Below are positions 33,941-46,500 of a DNA stretch of 64,000 bases, one piece after another. The DNA comes from Andrena cerasifolii (taxonomy: Eukaryota > Arthropoda > Insecta > Hymenoptera > Andrenidae), in contig NC_135120.1 in the NCBI RefSeq assembly GCF_050908995.1, positions 15,389,433 through 15,453,432 on the forward strand. The letters are read 5' to 3'. Under the pieces are notes generated by a model, which was given only the letters and a program-made list of their open reading frames with translations, made no database searches and had not been told where the DNA came from. How positions within the stretch are numbered: position 1 is the first letter of the stretch; each line of letters begins with the position of its first letter. The position numbers were made by a program, and so were the translations under genes.

Positions 33941-36900
33941 GTTAAACAATCCAACCTCTTTATTCATGTATTAAAATGTTTAAAAAATGCAAAAAAAATC
34001 ATTACAGTAACATAGAAAAAAAAACTCTAAACTACGAGAATAATGCAACAATATTATAGTCAATACTAAGAAATAACCTGTACTTACTTCATAGAAAATA
34101 CGACGTAATTTACTTCGAGCGCACGAAAACAAACAATGACACGTCGTGTCTTCATGCGACTCCGTAGCGAATTGAGTGATGGGGAAAGGAAGCTGCGATA
34201 TGTTTACGCGTCGCCATGGATTATTAGTACATTCCTATTGTTTACAATTTCTTTGTTATAGCGGTTCTGACAACCCGCCCGTGTGACAACCATACCCTGT
34301 CACTCAAAACTTGTCTCGCATTTCACGTCTTTGAGTACCCTGTCTTTCAGCATAAATTTGATTTCGAAGGTAACAAAGAATCAGATGGGGATAAATCAAT
34401 AGAACATTCAGTTGATTTACTTCTATAATCTTTTGTTCTGTCAGAAGCTGTTTCAACAATACTACAGAACGAGATCTGGTATTGTTTCCTATTTCGTGAA
34501 ACAGAGGTCCTTCCCTATAAATATACCGAAGCAAACTTATTAATGGCCACGTATCTTACCAATCCATTCATAACAGTCTGCCAGGTACGCGTAATAAAAT
34601 CAATCCCAGAACTTGAACCTGTTTCATATTCCCAAAATCGTTATTCTCACAACAATCACCGCAGTTTCTATTTATCGTAACCCCACGTTTATCGCGGTTC
34701 CTTCAAGCAAAAGTCATAATGACCTCAGCCACTGGAACTTTTGGATTTTTTCCTGCGTTTCGAAGCTGCCGAAGAACAAACACATTAATTAATCGAACGA
34801 ATTACAACGCGCAAAACGTGATTACCGTTTAATATAGGACGTGTATTCCGATTCAATTGCGAGACACGTATCCGATGTAATTATTCGTATCGAGCAGATA
34901 GCAGAGCAGGAAGAAACATAGACACGGCTCATTTTTGTGCAGACATACACTCGTGCGCGTGGTGGCACGTTAATCGAGATAAATCTCGATATTTATAGTC
35001 GACAATCGGCCGGATACATCGGGCATTGTACTTCTATAAATGCACCGACGTATCTGCAGCTGCAGCCAGGTTCGGGAGGAGAGAGGGCGGCGGGGTATAA
35101 CGTTTGAGCTTATTATACACGATCGCGGTATAGCGAACGCTTGACTGTGTATTTTTGTTTTACGTTCACGTGCCGTGAGTGAATACGGAAGAGGTGAATG
35201 CGGCTGGTGATTTATAATATACACCGGCTGGGAAAAATTATTCGCAACTATATCGGGGGAAACAAAAATGTCCTCTTTAAAAAGCTTGTAAATCATGGAA
35301 TGCCTGGTTCGAATTATTATCGCCAAATGTAAGCTTCGTTGGATGATGTTTAATAAGATACAAGTGCTCCTTTAAAAGTGCTCCTTTTGAATTATGCAGA
35401 TTAGTTATTTCCAATTGCAACACGATTCTTTTGGCATGCTGTTGAAGATTGGGGGTCGAAATTCAAGTGAAATATTATCTAGGTTGTTTCACTAACTATG
35501 CTTTAAGAAGCTTGCACTATTGTGTCGGCAATGTTGAGTTGTTTTTTTTATGGTTCGTTGTGCAAGAAGTTCTTTCATTTTATGTTTCCGCGATATTGAG
35601 TTCTCACGAAGAAAATTGGTGGTGGTACAGTTTGGGAAGCTTTAATGGAGTTGTTGATTTTTAGGGGGTTTCATTAGCTGAAACTCGCAAGTGGAACAAT
35701 TTTAAAAGGAACACATGTGCAACGATATGTAACAGGTTGTAGATAGGCACAACTTATCCGTGCGATTAGAGTCCGAGAGCGCAAGGGAATTGGGATTGTC
35801 TATGGTCAGACGCACTCTGCGAACCTATTCCACTGGAAATGTATTGCTATATGTATGTGCCTGTAGCTTTCCAGGAGAGCGTAAGGGTAAAAATTGTTTC
35901 AACTAAAATTTGTCCAAATTGATACCAGCTTTAGAAACTTTGCAACCGTTACGCAGGAGAGTTTCAACTTGTACTGTCCGTTGTCCTATTAAAAGAAACA
36001 GAAAACCTACTTTTCTCTGTATTATGAAACTATTTTTTATATCGCGAAGTTTAATAAGAAAATTAGCCCATTAGTAATGATACCTTTCTGTAAACTTTTT
36101 GTAAACAGCTAACGGAATATTTTTTATAGCTGTTTGAAGGGAATTTGGGGCACATATTTATTGAGGTATATTAAATTCAATGTTTCAATGTAATAAAGTG
36201 AACATTCCCATTAGTGATAAATTTATTAATCAGTCACTCTCATTTTTCCATTAAGAGTGGTAAATAAATGAATGCATTGCGCAACAATGTTTGAGAATGT
36301 AATCCAGAATGTTTTATCCATTAATATATTCATTACGTGGTATATTATAAAATACATTAACAGTCTTGATGAAGATGAAGCTGTGAAGTAATTACGTGAA
36401 CAAGAACGGACAAACTGTAATGCATTAATCTTGTGTAAATGTGTATCATTTAACAAGTTATTCCATTCAGTACTAGAAGTAAGCAAAATCTAATGAAAAA
36501 TTCAATTAATGGGAACATGACATAATCACATTAAATAAACGAAGACCTGAACCTACTTTCCAATGTAAATATACTTAAAAAATGTATGTCATTCCCAATA
36601 AAAATTTTAACCGAAGCACACAAAAACCGTTTCTCGCAATAATTAATATAATTAATACTTCACATTAAATTTTCTAAGTGTAAATCGAAGATACTTCTTT
36701 TTGTACAGTTACATCCTTGTGTTATAATGGTGTCGTTTTACGTAATAATGTAATTCTCATATAACTGAATATTTCTTACTTTTGTCACGACGACGGTATT
36801 AAATCAATAAATATATGATGATATACTTTGAAAATCTGACAGAAGAATGACTTCGAGCGGCATTAAAACTAATTAGAGGAGGATACTCGTCGTCCAAGCG

Positions 36901-38728
36901 CAGACGATTTTTCGTCCGCGTTTCTTCCTTCCTGGAAGGGCGTGTAGCAAAAAGCCGGCGTGAGAAGTTAGAGAAACGGCCGAGAAAGAAGCACACACCT
37001 CGTAAGAAAAGTAATTGCTGGCAACAGATCATAGGGTCGGCTTCATCATGGCGTGCGCGAGGCATTTGACCAAAGCGGACGTAATAAAGTTTCGCTTTGC
37101 CGCCGCAGCCCCTGAGATCTAATATAAAATGAAAATAAATCAAAGCTTCTCTCATCAGGCCAGCCATTAACCTCTGTTTCTTTGTATCGCCCTCGTCGTA
37201 AGGGAATTATTAATGGCAGAAAAACAATGTGTCCTAGTGTAATGAAGGTTCTCTCCGCAGAATAGCTTCCTCGTTCTCATTACCAATTCCATCAAATAGC
37301 AATAAAGTTACGCAAAATCTATTGCTACGTTTATGGAAAAGTTAATGGTACTATTTAGTTTAACTTGTCCTACTTCTTTTCTGTTCAAATGAACGGAGCA
37401 AAATGGAATTTTAAATGCAAAAGAATGGGCAGCTAAAAATTGTGAAACATATGAATGTGACAGTTGATAGTGTAAAGTTTGAATATAGTTATATTTAATT
37501 CTGAAGAACTAATAATAGGCACAATTCATAGTAGGGAATATTAGCTTGTCAGTGAGGGTTCTATTAATTTAATAGTAAATTTTTCAGTATAGCAACATCA
37601 GTAAAAATTGCATAAACCTTCGTGAAAATTTAATTTAAAACTGTTCCCTCTAGTGGGAACAATATTTCTTTTAACATTCGCCCCAATTAACTCGTTCCTC
37701 TTGTACAACGTACTTGAAATATAAAAATTTTTCTCCTTGGAATAAGTTAGTTCCCTTGAATCAGCACAGAACTCTGTATCGTATCACAAAGTTAACAAAG
37801 TTATTTAATAAATCTACACATTTCAATTATATCCACACCTGCAGACATACATTCCTCAACAAACAAGTGTGCCAAAAAATTAGTCTTCAGCAATGCAAAT
37901 ATATTATTTATGCGTCATTAAACACTGTCCTAAAAAAAAAGAAATTTTAAATATCTACTTTCATTAAAAATACAAAGAGACAGATTCGATCAAAAACTGA
38001 TTTAAAACACTCATGAACAGAACCAAGAGCTTCAGATACATTAGTGCGAGCAGTCCATGTATTTTCTCCGCGCTGGAATCGGACTCGTTGACGTCCATCG
38101 TGGCAGAAATTAAATTAAGTACCTTTTAGGTAGGCTGCACCATGAGTTACATTTTTCCATTCCGCGTCCACGGGACAAATTTTAATATTTTTAATGCATG
38201 CATTGACTGGCGTCCAGCTTTCCCTCTGGCGAAGAAAAATTAACGAATGTCGGCATAATTGTAAGAGAGAAAAATACATTCAGACATACAAATACGGTTC
38301 AAGCGGGAGCGCAAAAGCGGGCGTCGGAGGGCTGAACGTTGCGCGTATCAGGTGTTAGCCTCCTTAATTCTTTAAACGCAACGAGCAACCTCGTGCACAT
38401 TTTTCCTTTACTTAACCAGCCGTCCCCTAAATCTACCATGAAACGTTCCCGCGAATGTGCTTAAACTATGACGCTGAAACGAGACTCCACGCACGTAATA
38501 AACCTTTGTCCCGCGAGCGTTATGAATGGAACGCTTTACGCATTGAACGTTCAGACGTCTACGCAGTGAAAGGGAACATTCGCCAACAAGAGCATCCGAA
38601 ATTGTAGGAGAATAAAGGAGGGAATAAATGTCGAGCGCGAAAAAATGCTATTATTTGCGAAATGATTCGATTAATGTGCATTTGAATGTTTGCAGGGGAT
38701 GCTAAATTTTAGGTTTAAAACTTTAGTT
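33941..38728. other. AT-rich DNA with minor CpG patches, no gene seen
   Basis: CpG-richer stretches lie at about 34120-34300, 34790-35180, 36840-37100 and 38270-38650. None holds a frame with family features. A small perfect stem (TGTTCCC with GGGAACA around a 6-nt loop) lies near 37643-37662. The remaining 4 kb is AT-rich and featureless to inspection. Confidence 0.5.
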
Positions 38729-38996
38729 CTGGTACCTGCGCAAAAAAGCTATATTCAAGTCCATAATGCAATAAAATCCATAGAATGGTCCCTGGAATCA
38801 TTAGACCTCAATCTCATCGAAATATTTTGAGACGAACTTGTTAGATAAATTAGAAAAGGTAGCTCTAAGTCAGTGATACAACTATAGAGTATTCTAGAGC
38901 AATATATGGAGAAATATCACAGAGGAAAGCTTAAAAAAAATAGTGTACAACGCAATAAAGAAATATGGCGGATATATCGTCCAAAAATATACATAA
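38729..38996 (+). pseudogene. Tc1-family transposase C-terminal fragment, broken
   Basis: The plus strand reads IQVHNAIKSIEWSLESLDLN, then LIEIF, a stop where W is expected, and DELVR. This aligns with the Tc1 motif EWPSQSPDLNPIE-LWDEL. It continues through several stops with SILEQYMEKYHRGKLKK. One extra A in the A-run near 38931-38940 shifts the phase, after which IVYNAIKKYGGYIVQKYT and TAA follow. The catalytic region upstream is not recognisable and no TIRs were found. It is a different Tc1 lineage from the relic at 16535-16968, judging by the motif residues. Confidence 0.75.
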
Positions 38997-39579
38997 ATAT
39001 ATTTTTTAGTTCCTGGTAAGACTATTAATATATTAACATTATATACTTCCTTTATCGTAAAATCTATCACATGAGATAACATTCCTTCATATTTTTCAAC
39101 AGTTACTTGATTCTTTCCAGATTGGGAAATGTACCAACTGTTTAAGACTTTTGAAAGGTGGAGTGTATAAATTTTTAGTTCTACGTCTTCAGTTGTGAAT
39201 TCGGAAGCTCCTTTGAATCTTTTCTTTCTGTGAATAATTTCATATAATTTTGAATAGGAGAGCAAAGGTAAAGAATAAACTTAAATATGCTTCTGGGAAT
39301 GAGGCATACTACCGTCATAGAAATGTATCTGATAAAGTAATGCATCTTGTTGTCCGCAATTTATGTACACTTAGTGTGCATTTTTAAGTTGACGAACGCT
39401 GGCGAGGCTTGACACGTCAACTTTTATGATAGTTGCTTGGTAGCACACCATTTTTTACACATAAACCCACCGAATGAATCTTCGTAGAAAGATATAATAG
39501 GACCAAAGAGGTTCACGAGTTTAAATCAGGCTAATCTATTCGCTCTTTATACTTCGTCATCATCCTTAACAGCGAATCA
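38997..39579. other. AT-rich DNA between a Tc1 relic and a coding-like frame
   Basis: A 123-codon minus-strand frame (38894-39265) overlaps the antisense side of the Tc1 relic and is not considered real. Nothing else was seen. If 39580-39801 is a terminal exon, this would include its 3' untranslated region; no clear AATAAA on the minus strand was noticed. Confidence 0.4.
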
Positions 39580-39801
39580 TTAGGTAGCTACTTGCGCCTC
39601 TGTTGACGTTCGTTGTTTGAGTACACTTGATAAGTCGATCGTGTCACCAGCCTGATCGTATTTCACGTTGCAAATCATTGCAGCTGGCGTATCTAATGTC
39701 AGAAATTGTGTTTCTCTCCTGCTTTGGGCGAATTTGTAGTAGACGTTGAATCTATAGCCGTATTGTAATGAGCCTAAGGACATGTTACACACGAGATACT
39801 T
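39580..39801 (-). CDS. Coding-like frame; possible terminal exon or gene fragment
   Basis: The minus strand after an acceptor-like GAGCCACAG reads in phase 0 for 73 codons to a TAA at 39580. Segments include KYLVCNMSLGSLQYGYRFN, FAQSRRETQFLTLDTPAA and SSVLKQRTSTEAQVAT. Two cysteines, varied synonymous third positions and the balanced composition set it apart from the chance frames around it. The frame stays open upstream to 39828, exactly the TA where the MITE 39830-40253 is inserted. On the far side of the MITE the same phase is open again (40255 to about 40390). The family is not recognised. A live exon with the MITE in its intron, a gene broken by the MITE, or a transposon protein are all possible. 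Confidence 0.35.
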   Translation of the reverse strand, partial: KYLVCNMSLGSLQYGYRFNVYYKFAQSRRETQFLTLDTPAAMICNVKYDQAGDTIDLSSVLKQRTSTEAQVAT

Positions 39802-39829
39802 CTGTGGCTCATGACTGGTACCTGGCATA

Positions 39830-40253
39830 GGGTAAAGGACCCAATTACTGCCACCTACCCAATTACAGTCACCCTAAGCTCTTTTGCGTAAAATAACGAA
39901 TAAATCTTGTGAAATGATGCATACAAAAATTTAGTATACAACTGAAACTGTTATTTATAAGATACAAAGAAACAGTACTTAATTTTTTCTTCAATAATTT
40001 GAATAAAACGCTCAAAAAATTTAAGCGGATATTTTAAGGGTGTCAGTAATAGATCCCGAAATATATTTTTGAAATTGATGATTTTATACATAAAAATCGA
40101 AGTTTTAAGGTTCATCAAATTTTTTTCATCGAGTAAACATATTAAACAATAATGAATAACAAGGACAACATTGTATATTTAGTCTATAAGTAGAAAACTA
40201 TAAGATAATGTCAGGGTCAACGCTTAAAGTGTCAGTAATTGGGTCCTCTACTC
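39830..40253. mobile_element. TA-flanked MITE with 25-bp TIRs
   Basis: The ends are GGGTAAAGGACCCAATTACT (left) and, on the complement, GAGTAGAGGACCCAATTACT (right), continuing as GCCAC and GACAC. TA flanks both ends (39828-39829 and 40254-40255), consistent with a Tc1/mariner-type element. The inner sequence repeats variants of the end motif (ACCCAATTACAGTCACC near 39847 and GGGTGTCAGTAAT near 40038). It is 424 bp, AT-rich and non-coding. It sits directly upstream of, or inside, the coding-like frame on the minus strand. Confidence 0.8.
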
Positions 40254-40255
40254 TA

Positions 40256-41194
40256 AATTTAATTCGCAGTGTGCGCTGTTTTAGAAAAATTAGAAGAAGA
40301 TATAGAATGTTTAAACTTGTCCCAAATATTCTAATATCTAAATGGTTTGCCAATTCTTTAATGTAGGTACGCGAATATATCACACTTGTTACCTACATGA
40401 AAGAATTTGCACCACTTGAAATGATTGCCAACGTCAACACATGATTCTTTTTTTCATTTTATTTTATTTTTAAGGTTGCGTCAACCCTTGTGGGACATTA
40501 GAAACCAGGTTAATTTACATAAAAATGAAGGTAGATATAGAATTTAGATTAGGTTAAATTTAAATTAAATTAAATGGAAAATTTTAACATGTTTCAAGAA
40601 TTTCAGCATCAATTTGCAGTTCGAGTCACTTCTGTAGGATTTACGTAGAGTTGATATAATGGCTGAATACTGGAAATTTCAATCTTCTTATTTTATAATC
40701 CTTTCCTTCGTTCCCATACGTATAATCTTCAACGTCTCACTGCGAAAAATATAAAATAAATAACAAACAAAATTAAATATACTAAAATAGTGTTTTCATC
40801 AAAGATTCTTTAAATTTTTACTCTTGAAGTGCTGCGTTCCCCGAGCATTTAATTTTAAAACTTGTAGAATATTTAAACTCTGACTCAGAAAGATCGAAGT
40901 ATGAAGAAGAAGTCGAGGAAAATATTCAGTGAGGACTGAATTAATCCAACATTCGGTGATCAAGATGTAAACTAATTTGCCTCCGCCTTACGTGAAAATA
41001 GTGGCTTTTATGCATTCAAGTTTTAAATACGCAGTTTTTACTCTAGATATACGTGGGAGTAATTAATTTACGCTGACTCGTTCTCTTGTTTCTGTAAGAC
41101 TGGAAAAAGTGGAATTTATGGTATTATGCAGTTTTTCTAGTTACAAATTTAATTAGAAGATGAAGAGAAGATGTAAACTAGGTGTATATATTAA
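40256..41194. other. AT-rich DNA, no gene seen
   Basis: The minus strand just beyond the MITE holds a good acceptor-like string (pyrimidine-rich, then TTCTAATTTTTCTAAAACAG, near 40270-40300). This could precede the frame interrupted by the MITE. Otherwise no coding support. Confidence 0.4.
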
Positions 41195-41230
41195 TTCTAA
41201 TAATGTTTCATTTCTGTTGCAGGTACGTAT
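41195..41230 (+). other. Candidate recursive (zero-nucleotide exon) splice site
   Basis: A branch-like TTCTAAT at about 41194-41200 is followed by a pyrimidine-rich stretch and then TTTCTGTTGCAG|GTACGTAT, with the junction at 41222|41223. A full acceptor directly joined to a good donor is the definition of a ratchet point, known from very long insect introns. It is visible in the sequence; whether it is used is unknown. It is on the plus strand, opposite to the coding-like frame at 39.6 kb. Confidence 0.35.
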
Positions 41231-42879
41231 ACCAATACATATTCAATCGATAATTTTCGTTAAGCAACGCTCGGTGAGTAGTTTTGTCGTCATTGCATAT
41301 TATAAATATAAATGAACAAAAAGATACCGTAATCGCATATAAGAATAGGGTGAAGCGTAATTAACCCTTGCATAATAATCTTATAATTAACCACTTTTCT
41401 TAGCAATAGGTGATAGTCACTTGCGTCTTCATCCGTGAGTGAAATTCCCAATTTGATCCAGTTAAAAAAATGTTAAATAGAAGTTTAAACATTTATACAA
41501 TCTCAATATTACAGAAAATTATACGTTTTATATCTAATTCTAATAAATTCCAATATGGAGCTAGACTACATACATACCTATGGAGCACGTAATACAATAA
41601 TGAATTCACTTTCTACTTGAAACACAAAGGGTTAACGTAAACTCCTGTCAAAGACAGAAAATCGCTTTGAAACGCTACGTTACTATCGTAGTTTACCAAA
41701 ATACATTAAAAACGATGTCCGCTAATTGCTCCACCTAGCACTCTGTATTCTATCTCTCCCGAAAAATCTCAGGGATAAATCATCATATACTTGACACAGT
41801 AAAATACACACTATCTGGAATTACCAAACGATCAGGTGCTTTACTGACCGATAAAGACGTTCCTACAAAGATTGAATTTCTGACGACGCGACCTGTGGCG
41901 GGCAAAAATTCGAGGAAGAAGTCAGCTAATAGACGAGAAGGATGATCACGGAGGAAAGAACCAGAGTCCGCGGGCGGAGAGGACGTTTATCGTTCAGAAC
42001 GGGAATGATCTATCTGTCGAACCACTGTATACCGACTCCCGTTTCTTCCCTTGGCGCTGCGGTGGTCGTCGACGGCCGTCCTGTAATCAAAAAGACATTA
42101 CCCACGGTTACCCGCGAGCCCTTCAACTTTCCTGCTCCATGGCTCGACCGCAACTCCTTTCGAACGTTCCCGTCATCGGGGCCATGCGAAGCGGGAGACA
42201 ATGACGCTACTTCATATTAATTTCCCTCCCGATGCTATCCACCGCCCCCTCCCCACGAGCCCCTCATTCTTTTCGTCGACAGTCCTCACTCGACGTCTCC
42301 TCTCGTCCTCCCCTGCTGGCGCAGGAAACCACATTGTTACCAGTTACTTTCATCTTCTGTTTGCCCGGCCAATTTTGTGGCATCCACCCCCTTGCACATC
42401 CGCGCTCCATACGAAAAACTGGAAGAGGGCCGGTTTTGGTTTGGCGATTATTACCTGGCGGGCTGCCCGCTCCACGGTAGCATTGATCGCGCGACCACGC
42501 AAATCAGGATAATTGGAAAAATAATTATGAAATTGAAAATGAAGCGTCACTCGTGAAATTAGAGCTTCCTCGTTACGCAATACTTGCCCATCCGAGTAAT
42601 TAGCGCGGAGTAGATATTCGACGCTGTTGTCGTTGTAAGGGAGTATTTTCGGAGCGGACTCTATAGAAATACGGATAGCGGTCCTTCAGTCCTTGCTCGA
42701 GAGTCATTCCATAACAAATTGGTCATTTTTTGCGACTAATGTCAGGGATTCGGGTGAAATTCATATATAATGTTATTCGTGGGAAATTATGGGGAGTCAT
42801 GATTATATGGGTTCGAGTTTCTTTAAAAAATGCTGGACGTAAAAATTTGCAAATTCGCCTATTTTCGCAAAACGAAGCT
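41231..42879. other. AT-rich then CpG-rich DNA, no gene
   Basis: The first part contains TTAACCC near 41360 and GGGTTAA near 41629, too short a match to call an element. From 41930 to 42620 the DNA is CpG-rich and several open frames overlap in all phases; none shows motifs. Confidence 0.45.
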
Positions 42880-43098
42880 TTATAAATGACTACCTTTACT
42901 ACTCGGCTTCGCCCGAAATTTAGATTCTGATTTTACAACAAAAACAAATTTTATTTATTGTTTTGTGAAAATAGTCACATTCATCTGGATTAGCTAGGCA
43001 TAATTAGCTGGAACACATTCCGTGACTCCAGAGTTTACCGTCTGTAAGTTTTTAGGCGACAAACAAACACACAAACACTTTCTGCTTTATATATTATG
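42880..43098 (+). repeat. Possible LINE 3' end
   Basis: The stretch includes ACTCGGCTTCGCCCGAAATT and ends in ACAAACAAACACACAAACAC, then TTTCTGCTTTATATATTATG. This arrangement is familiar from 3' ends of arthropod RTE-like LINEs. No coding part precedes it. The call is pattern-based. Confidence 0.4.
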
Positions 43099-43327
43099 AT
43101 TTTTTATTTCTGAAGTTATGAATCGCACAGAGCAAACTAAACTAAATTCAAGTTACAATATGAAACTTGCAAACAAATGATCATGTTACCAATTTCACTT
43201 CAAGCTTGCATTTCTAAAGTTCAGAAATAAATATTATCTCATTCATTGAAGCCTCTTCTGCTAATTAAGATATTTTCTATCTCCACCACTTTAATACCAA
43301 CATCTCTCAGTTTTCCATAACTCAAAG

Positions 43328-43553
43328 CAGAGTTCGGTATTAACTAAATATTGCTGCTAAATAAAAATTATTTAAATAACGGAACAAATAAAGTTACTTT
43401 AACTTCGTATTATTTGACGAATAAAATTAATTTATTTAACTTATTAACCCGGGTTAACTTTATTCGACCCATGACGAATAAATATAATAATTATTTTTAA
43501 CAATTACTCATTATTCGAAATTTTTAGTTAAATAAAATTGTTGCCCATCTCTG
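43328..43553. mobile_element. hAT-type MITE
   Basis: The right end, on the complement, reads CAGAGATGGGCAACAATTTT, a canonical hAT terminus; the left end is the diverged CAGAGTTCGGTATTAAC. Flanking 8-mers ACTCAAAG (43320-43327) and ACTAAAGG (43554-43561) match at six of eight positions, as expected of an old 8-bp duplication. The 226-bp interior is AT-rich with internal repeats of GACGAATAAA and a short ACCCGGGTT palindrome. No protein. Confidence 0.65.
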
Positions 43554-43561
43554 ACTAAAGG

Positions 43562-46500
43562 CTGCTTTAAAAAAGCCAAAAGTAAGTACAGGACGATCAG
43601 AACACGTCCCACCAAGTATTGTCCACTACGTTCACCCTGTATAATTTCTTATGCATCGTACTATTTTGCGCTTGCTCCCTCCGCGATACCAAATTCCTGC
43701 GTTTCCTGCATACAGGCACCTCGTTTTCCCCGAAGTCGTGTCCAATCACCAGTACAGGAATAATTTGCCGCCCGTTACGCTTCTAATCCGTGCTCACGGA
43801 CGTTCCGCAGCCTGCTAGGAGTCCGATCGGTAATAAAAGAGGGGCGACATCGCGCTCCTCGCCAGGACACTGTTTGGCGATACATTATTTAAATCAGCGC
43901 TACGCTTGTTTGCTGTCTCCGGGTGCAACATGTAAATACACTGGCCGCCGCGCAACCTCACGCTGGCCCCAGTCCGATGAGGGACAACCACCGACCCCAT
44001 CTCTCCCTGTGACGACGTGGATGATGGCGGACGTGGCGGTGCCTGCCATCCCGCAAACTCGATTCCGCCGCTTCTATCGGACACGCGACGTTCGGAAAAT
44101 GCGCCGAACGCCGACGCGGCGGGTGATCGAGTGGCGATCGCCCATTGTGTGATTGGTGTTACGATAAAAAATCTTGCCCGCGTTTGACGTGTTATTTATT
44201 CGGAAAACTGGGAGGGGGTAGTCGGGTTCCGGTTGTGCCTGGTATTTTCGCGTTCTACGCCCCCGTCGCGTGAATTCGAATTATCGGTGGGCATTTCTCA
44301 TGGCGGGGAGAACCTCGCCACTAACAATATCTAATTCGTCGTTTTTCAAGTAATTTTTCTGTGACTGAGATCGATTATTCTGTACGTGAACTATTCGAAG
44401 TATTTGAATATAGCTCGTGGGTACGACTCGATAAGAGTTTGTTGATTTCTTATTTTTTCAATGTAGGTACTAGGTAGTTACTGGGGATGAAACATGGATA
44501 CTGTTGCACAGAAGGCATATCAGAACGTTAACCCTTAACTGGTGACGTCCCATTTGGTGACATAAACGGTGACGTGGAATCTCACAGACTCCTCTTTAAT
44601 AATTTGACATTGTCAAGCCTAGATTTATTTTTAATTATTTTTTAAATCACATTTCTGAATAGCCACTGAATGTTGTCAACATGGCACGGCATATTGTAAA
44701 ATAATGTCGAATGAAAAGAGAGAAAATGTAAACAACAATATAAAAAAAAAAACAGGCTAGTTATAGGCGCAAAATAAAATATACATCTTAAATATTAAAT
44801 TCATAATGTATAACCTAGAGACAGCTGAAAAACTTGTGAATCCTCTCGCCTTCATTGGAAATACCTACATCATTGTTTTCCTAGTATATAAAATTAACAG
44901 GAACTGCTGTATTGCATGAAATTCGCGTACGCGAACGTACCACCACCGAGGCAAAAGGCTATTGGAGTAATTGCTATTTTGTTCCCTATAGGTATCTACA
45001 TACACATTTCACATAACCGTAGAAATAGACTTGTTCTTTTTCCTTTGAGTCCTGATAATGATGTCGCACCTGTGGCCTTCAGAAGCATAAACGCAGCCCT
45101 GTCGCTAAGTCCCTCAAATTGAAACACCAACATTACCGAAATATCGGGGCAAGTTATCGAGAATTATTCAAGCTCCGAGCCCTTTATCAGTGAACAGCTT
45201 CCGCCTCGCGTTTCACAGTGCTATTGGCGCAGGTAACATCGCCCCGCGGTCTATGAGACGGAAGAACGCGGAAAGAAGTTCCCGTGATCTTCCATATAAA
45301 TTTCCCTTGCACCAGGCGCGTGCGAGCCTGTTCACATGCAGCGCAGATTCTTTGCTATCGGATCGTCGCCGAGGTCTATGCATCGCGACCGATTCGACTA
45401 TGACGGTGCCGCGGCGATGGTTCCCTCGTTATTCGCGCACCGATACTTTCACTGAAAGAGTAAACACGCCGCGCCGTAATCCTCGGCCCCGTTGCGCGCT
45501 GAAATTTCAATCTTGAAAATGACGCTTTCAACGGGATCGTCGACGTGTCGACGACCAGGAATCCGCGGGAGTCAGCCTCGCGATGGTGTGCAGCTTCGAA
45601 ACGGCGCTGCTATTGAGACTAGACGTAGAGAACGGAATATTAATGATATCAAGGGAACCGTGGGTGACGTTAACGCGCGCAGCCTGCAGCCCTGCTCGGG
45701 CAACTTCGTATTTCTTCGTCGAGTGTTTCTAATTTTTACGGAATTTTTCTAATTTGTTTCTAATTTCTAAAAGGAATGGTAGTGATTGTGTGGAAAAAGG
45801 AAGTAGAAGGTGTGGAGTAGAGGATTTAATATGAAGTGCTGTTTCTCAGGAAATCGATTTTGTATACTTTCCCCTTCGTGTCTCATATTTTACCATGCAC
45901 TTGTGCAGGCTCGTTTCGACGAACTTGAAAGTTTACAATTACAGACTTCTTCGATGGTTAATAACCTTAATGATCAATCTCTCTAATATTCTCCTGCTAT
46001 TAATTGCCCATAGCCATTACATAATAGTCTGAAGAAGTGTTATAGTGTTTAATAATTAATTCATTAGTCACTCATGGAGAAATTATTCATTTGTTATCAG
46101 GAGTTATTTAAAATGTCGAATAATTATGTCACGTGTGGATTAATAACGGCGGTTAACTGTAAGGATGGGTTCAAAAAAGAAACTAATGTAAAGACAAATA
46201 GAAAATCACTGTTTACTTTGAAAAGTCTGATTTGTAGACCTGTATCGACGAAAGAAATTTTATTCACTTCAGTGAGTGCCACGAGCCTTCAAATTTTGTA
46301 TGCACCTTTCCTTAACACCCCTCTATTCGCTCAATAAGCTAGCCCACTCACAACATGCGAAGCATCGTAGCGATTCTGCAGTCAGTAATTGGAAATTCCC
46401 AAAAGTGAAGCTACGTTCGAAAAAGCTTTCAGCGTTGTAGGATGATTTATCCGCAAGATCCACCAGCAACGGAGGAACAACGCGTTTCCAGCTACACCGC

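Noticed and set aside
41360..41636. TTAACCCTT ... AAGGGTTAA pair as a piggyBac-type element
   Set aside because: Inverted similarity ends after about 9 bases and TTAACCC words are frequent in this DNA.
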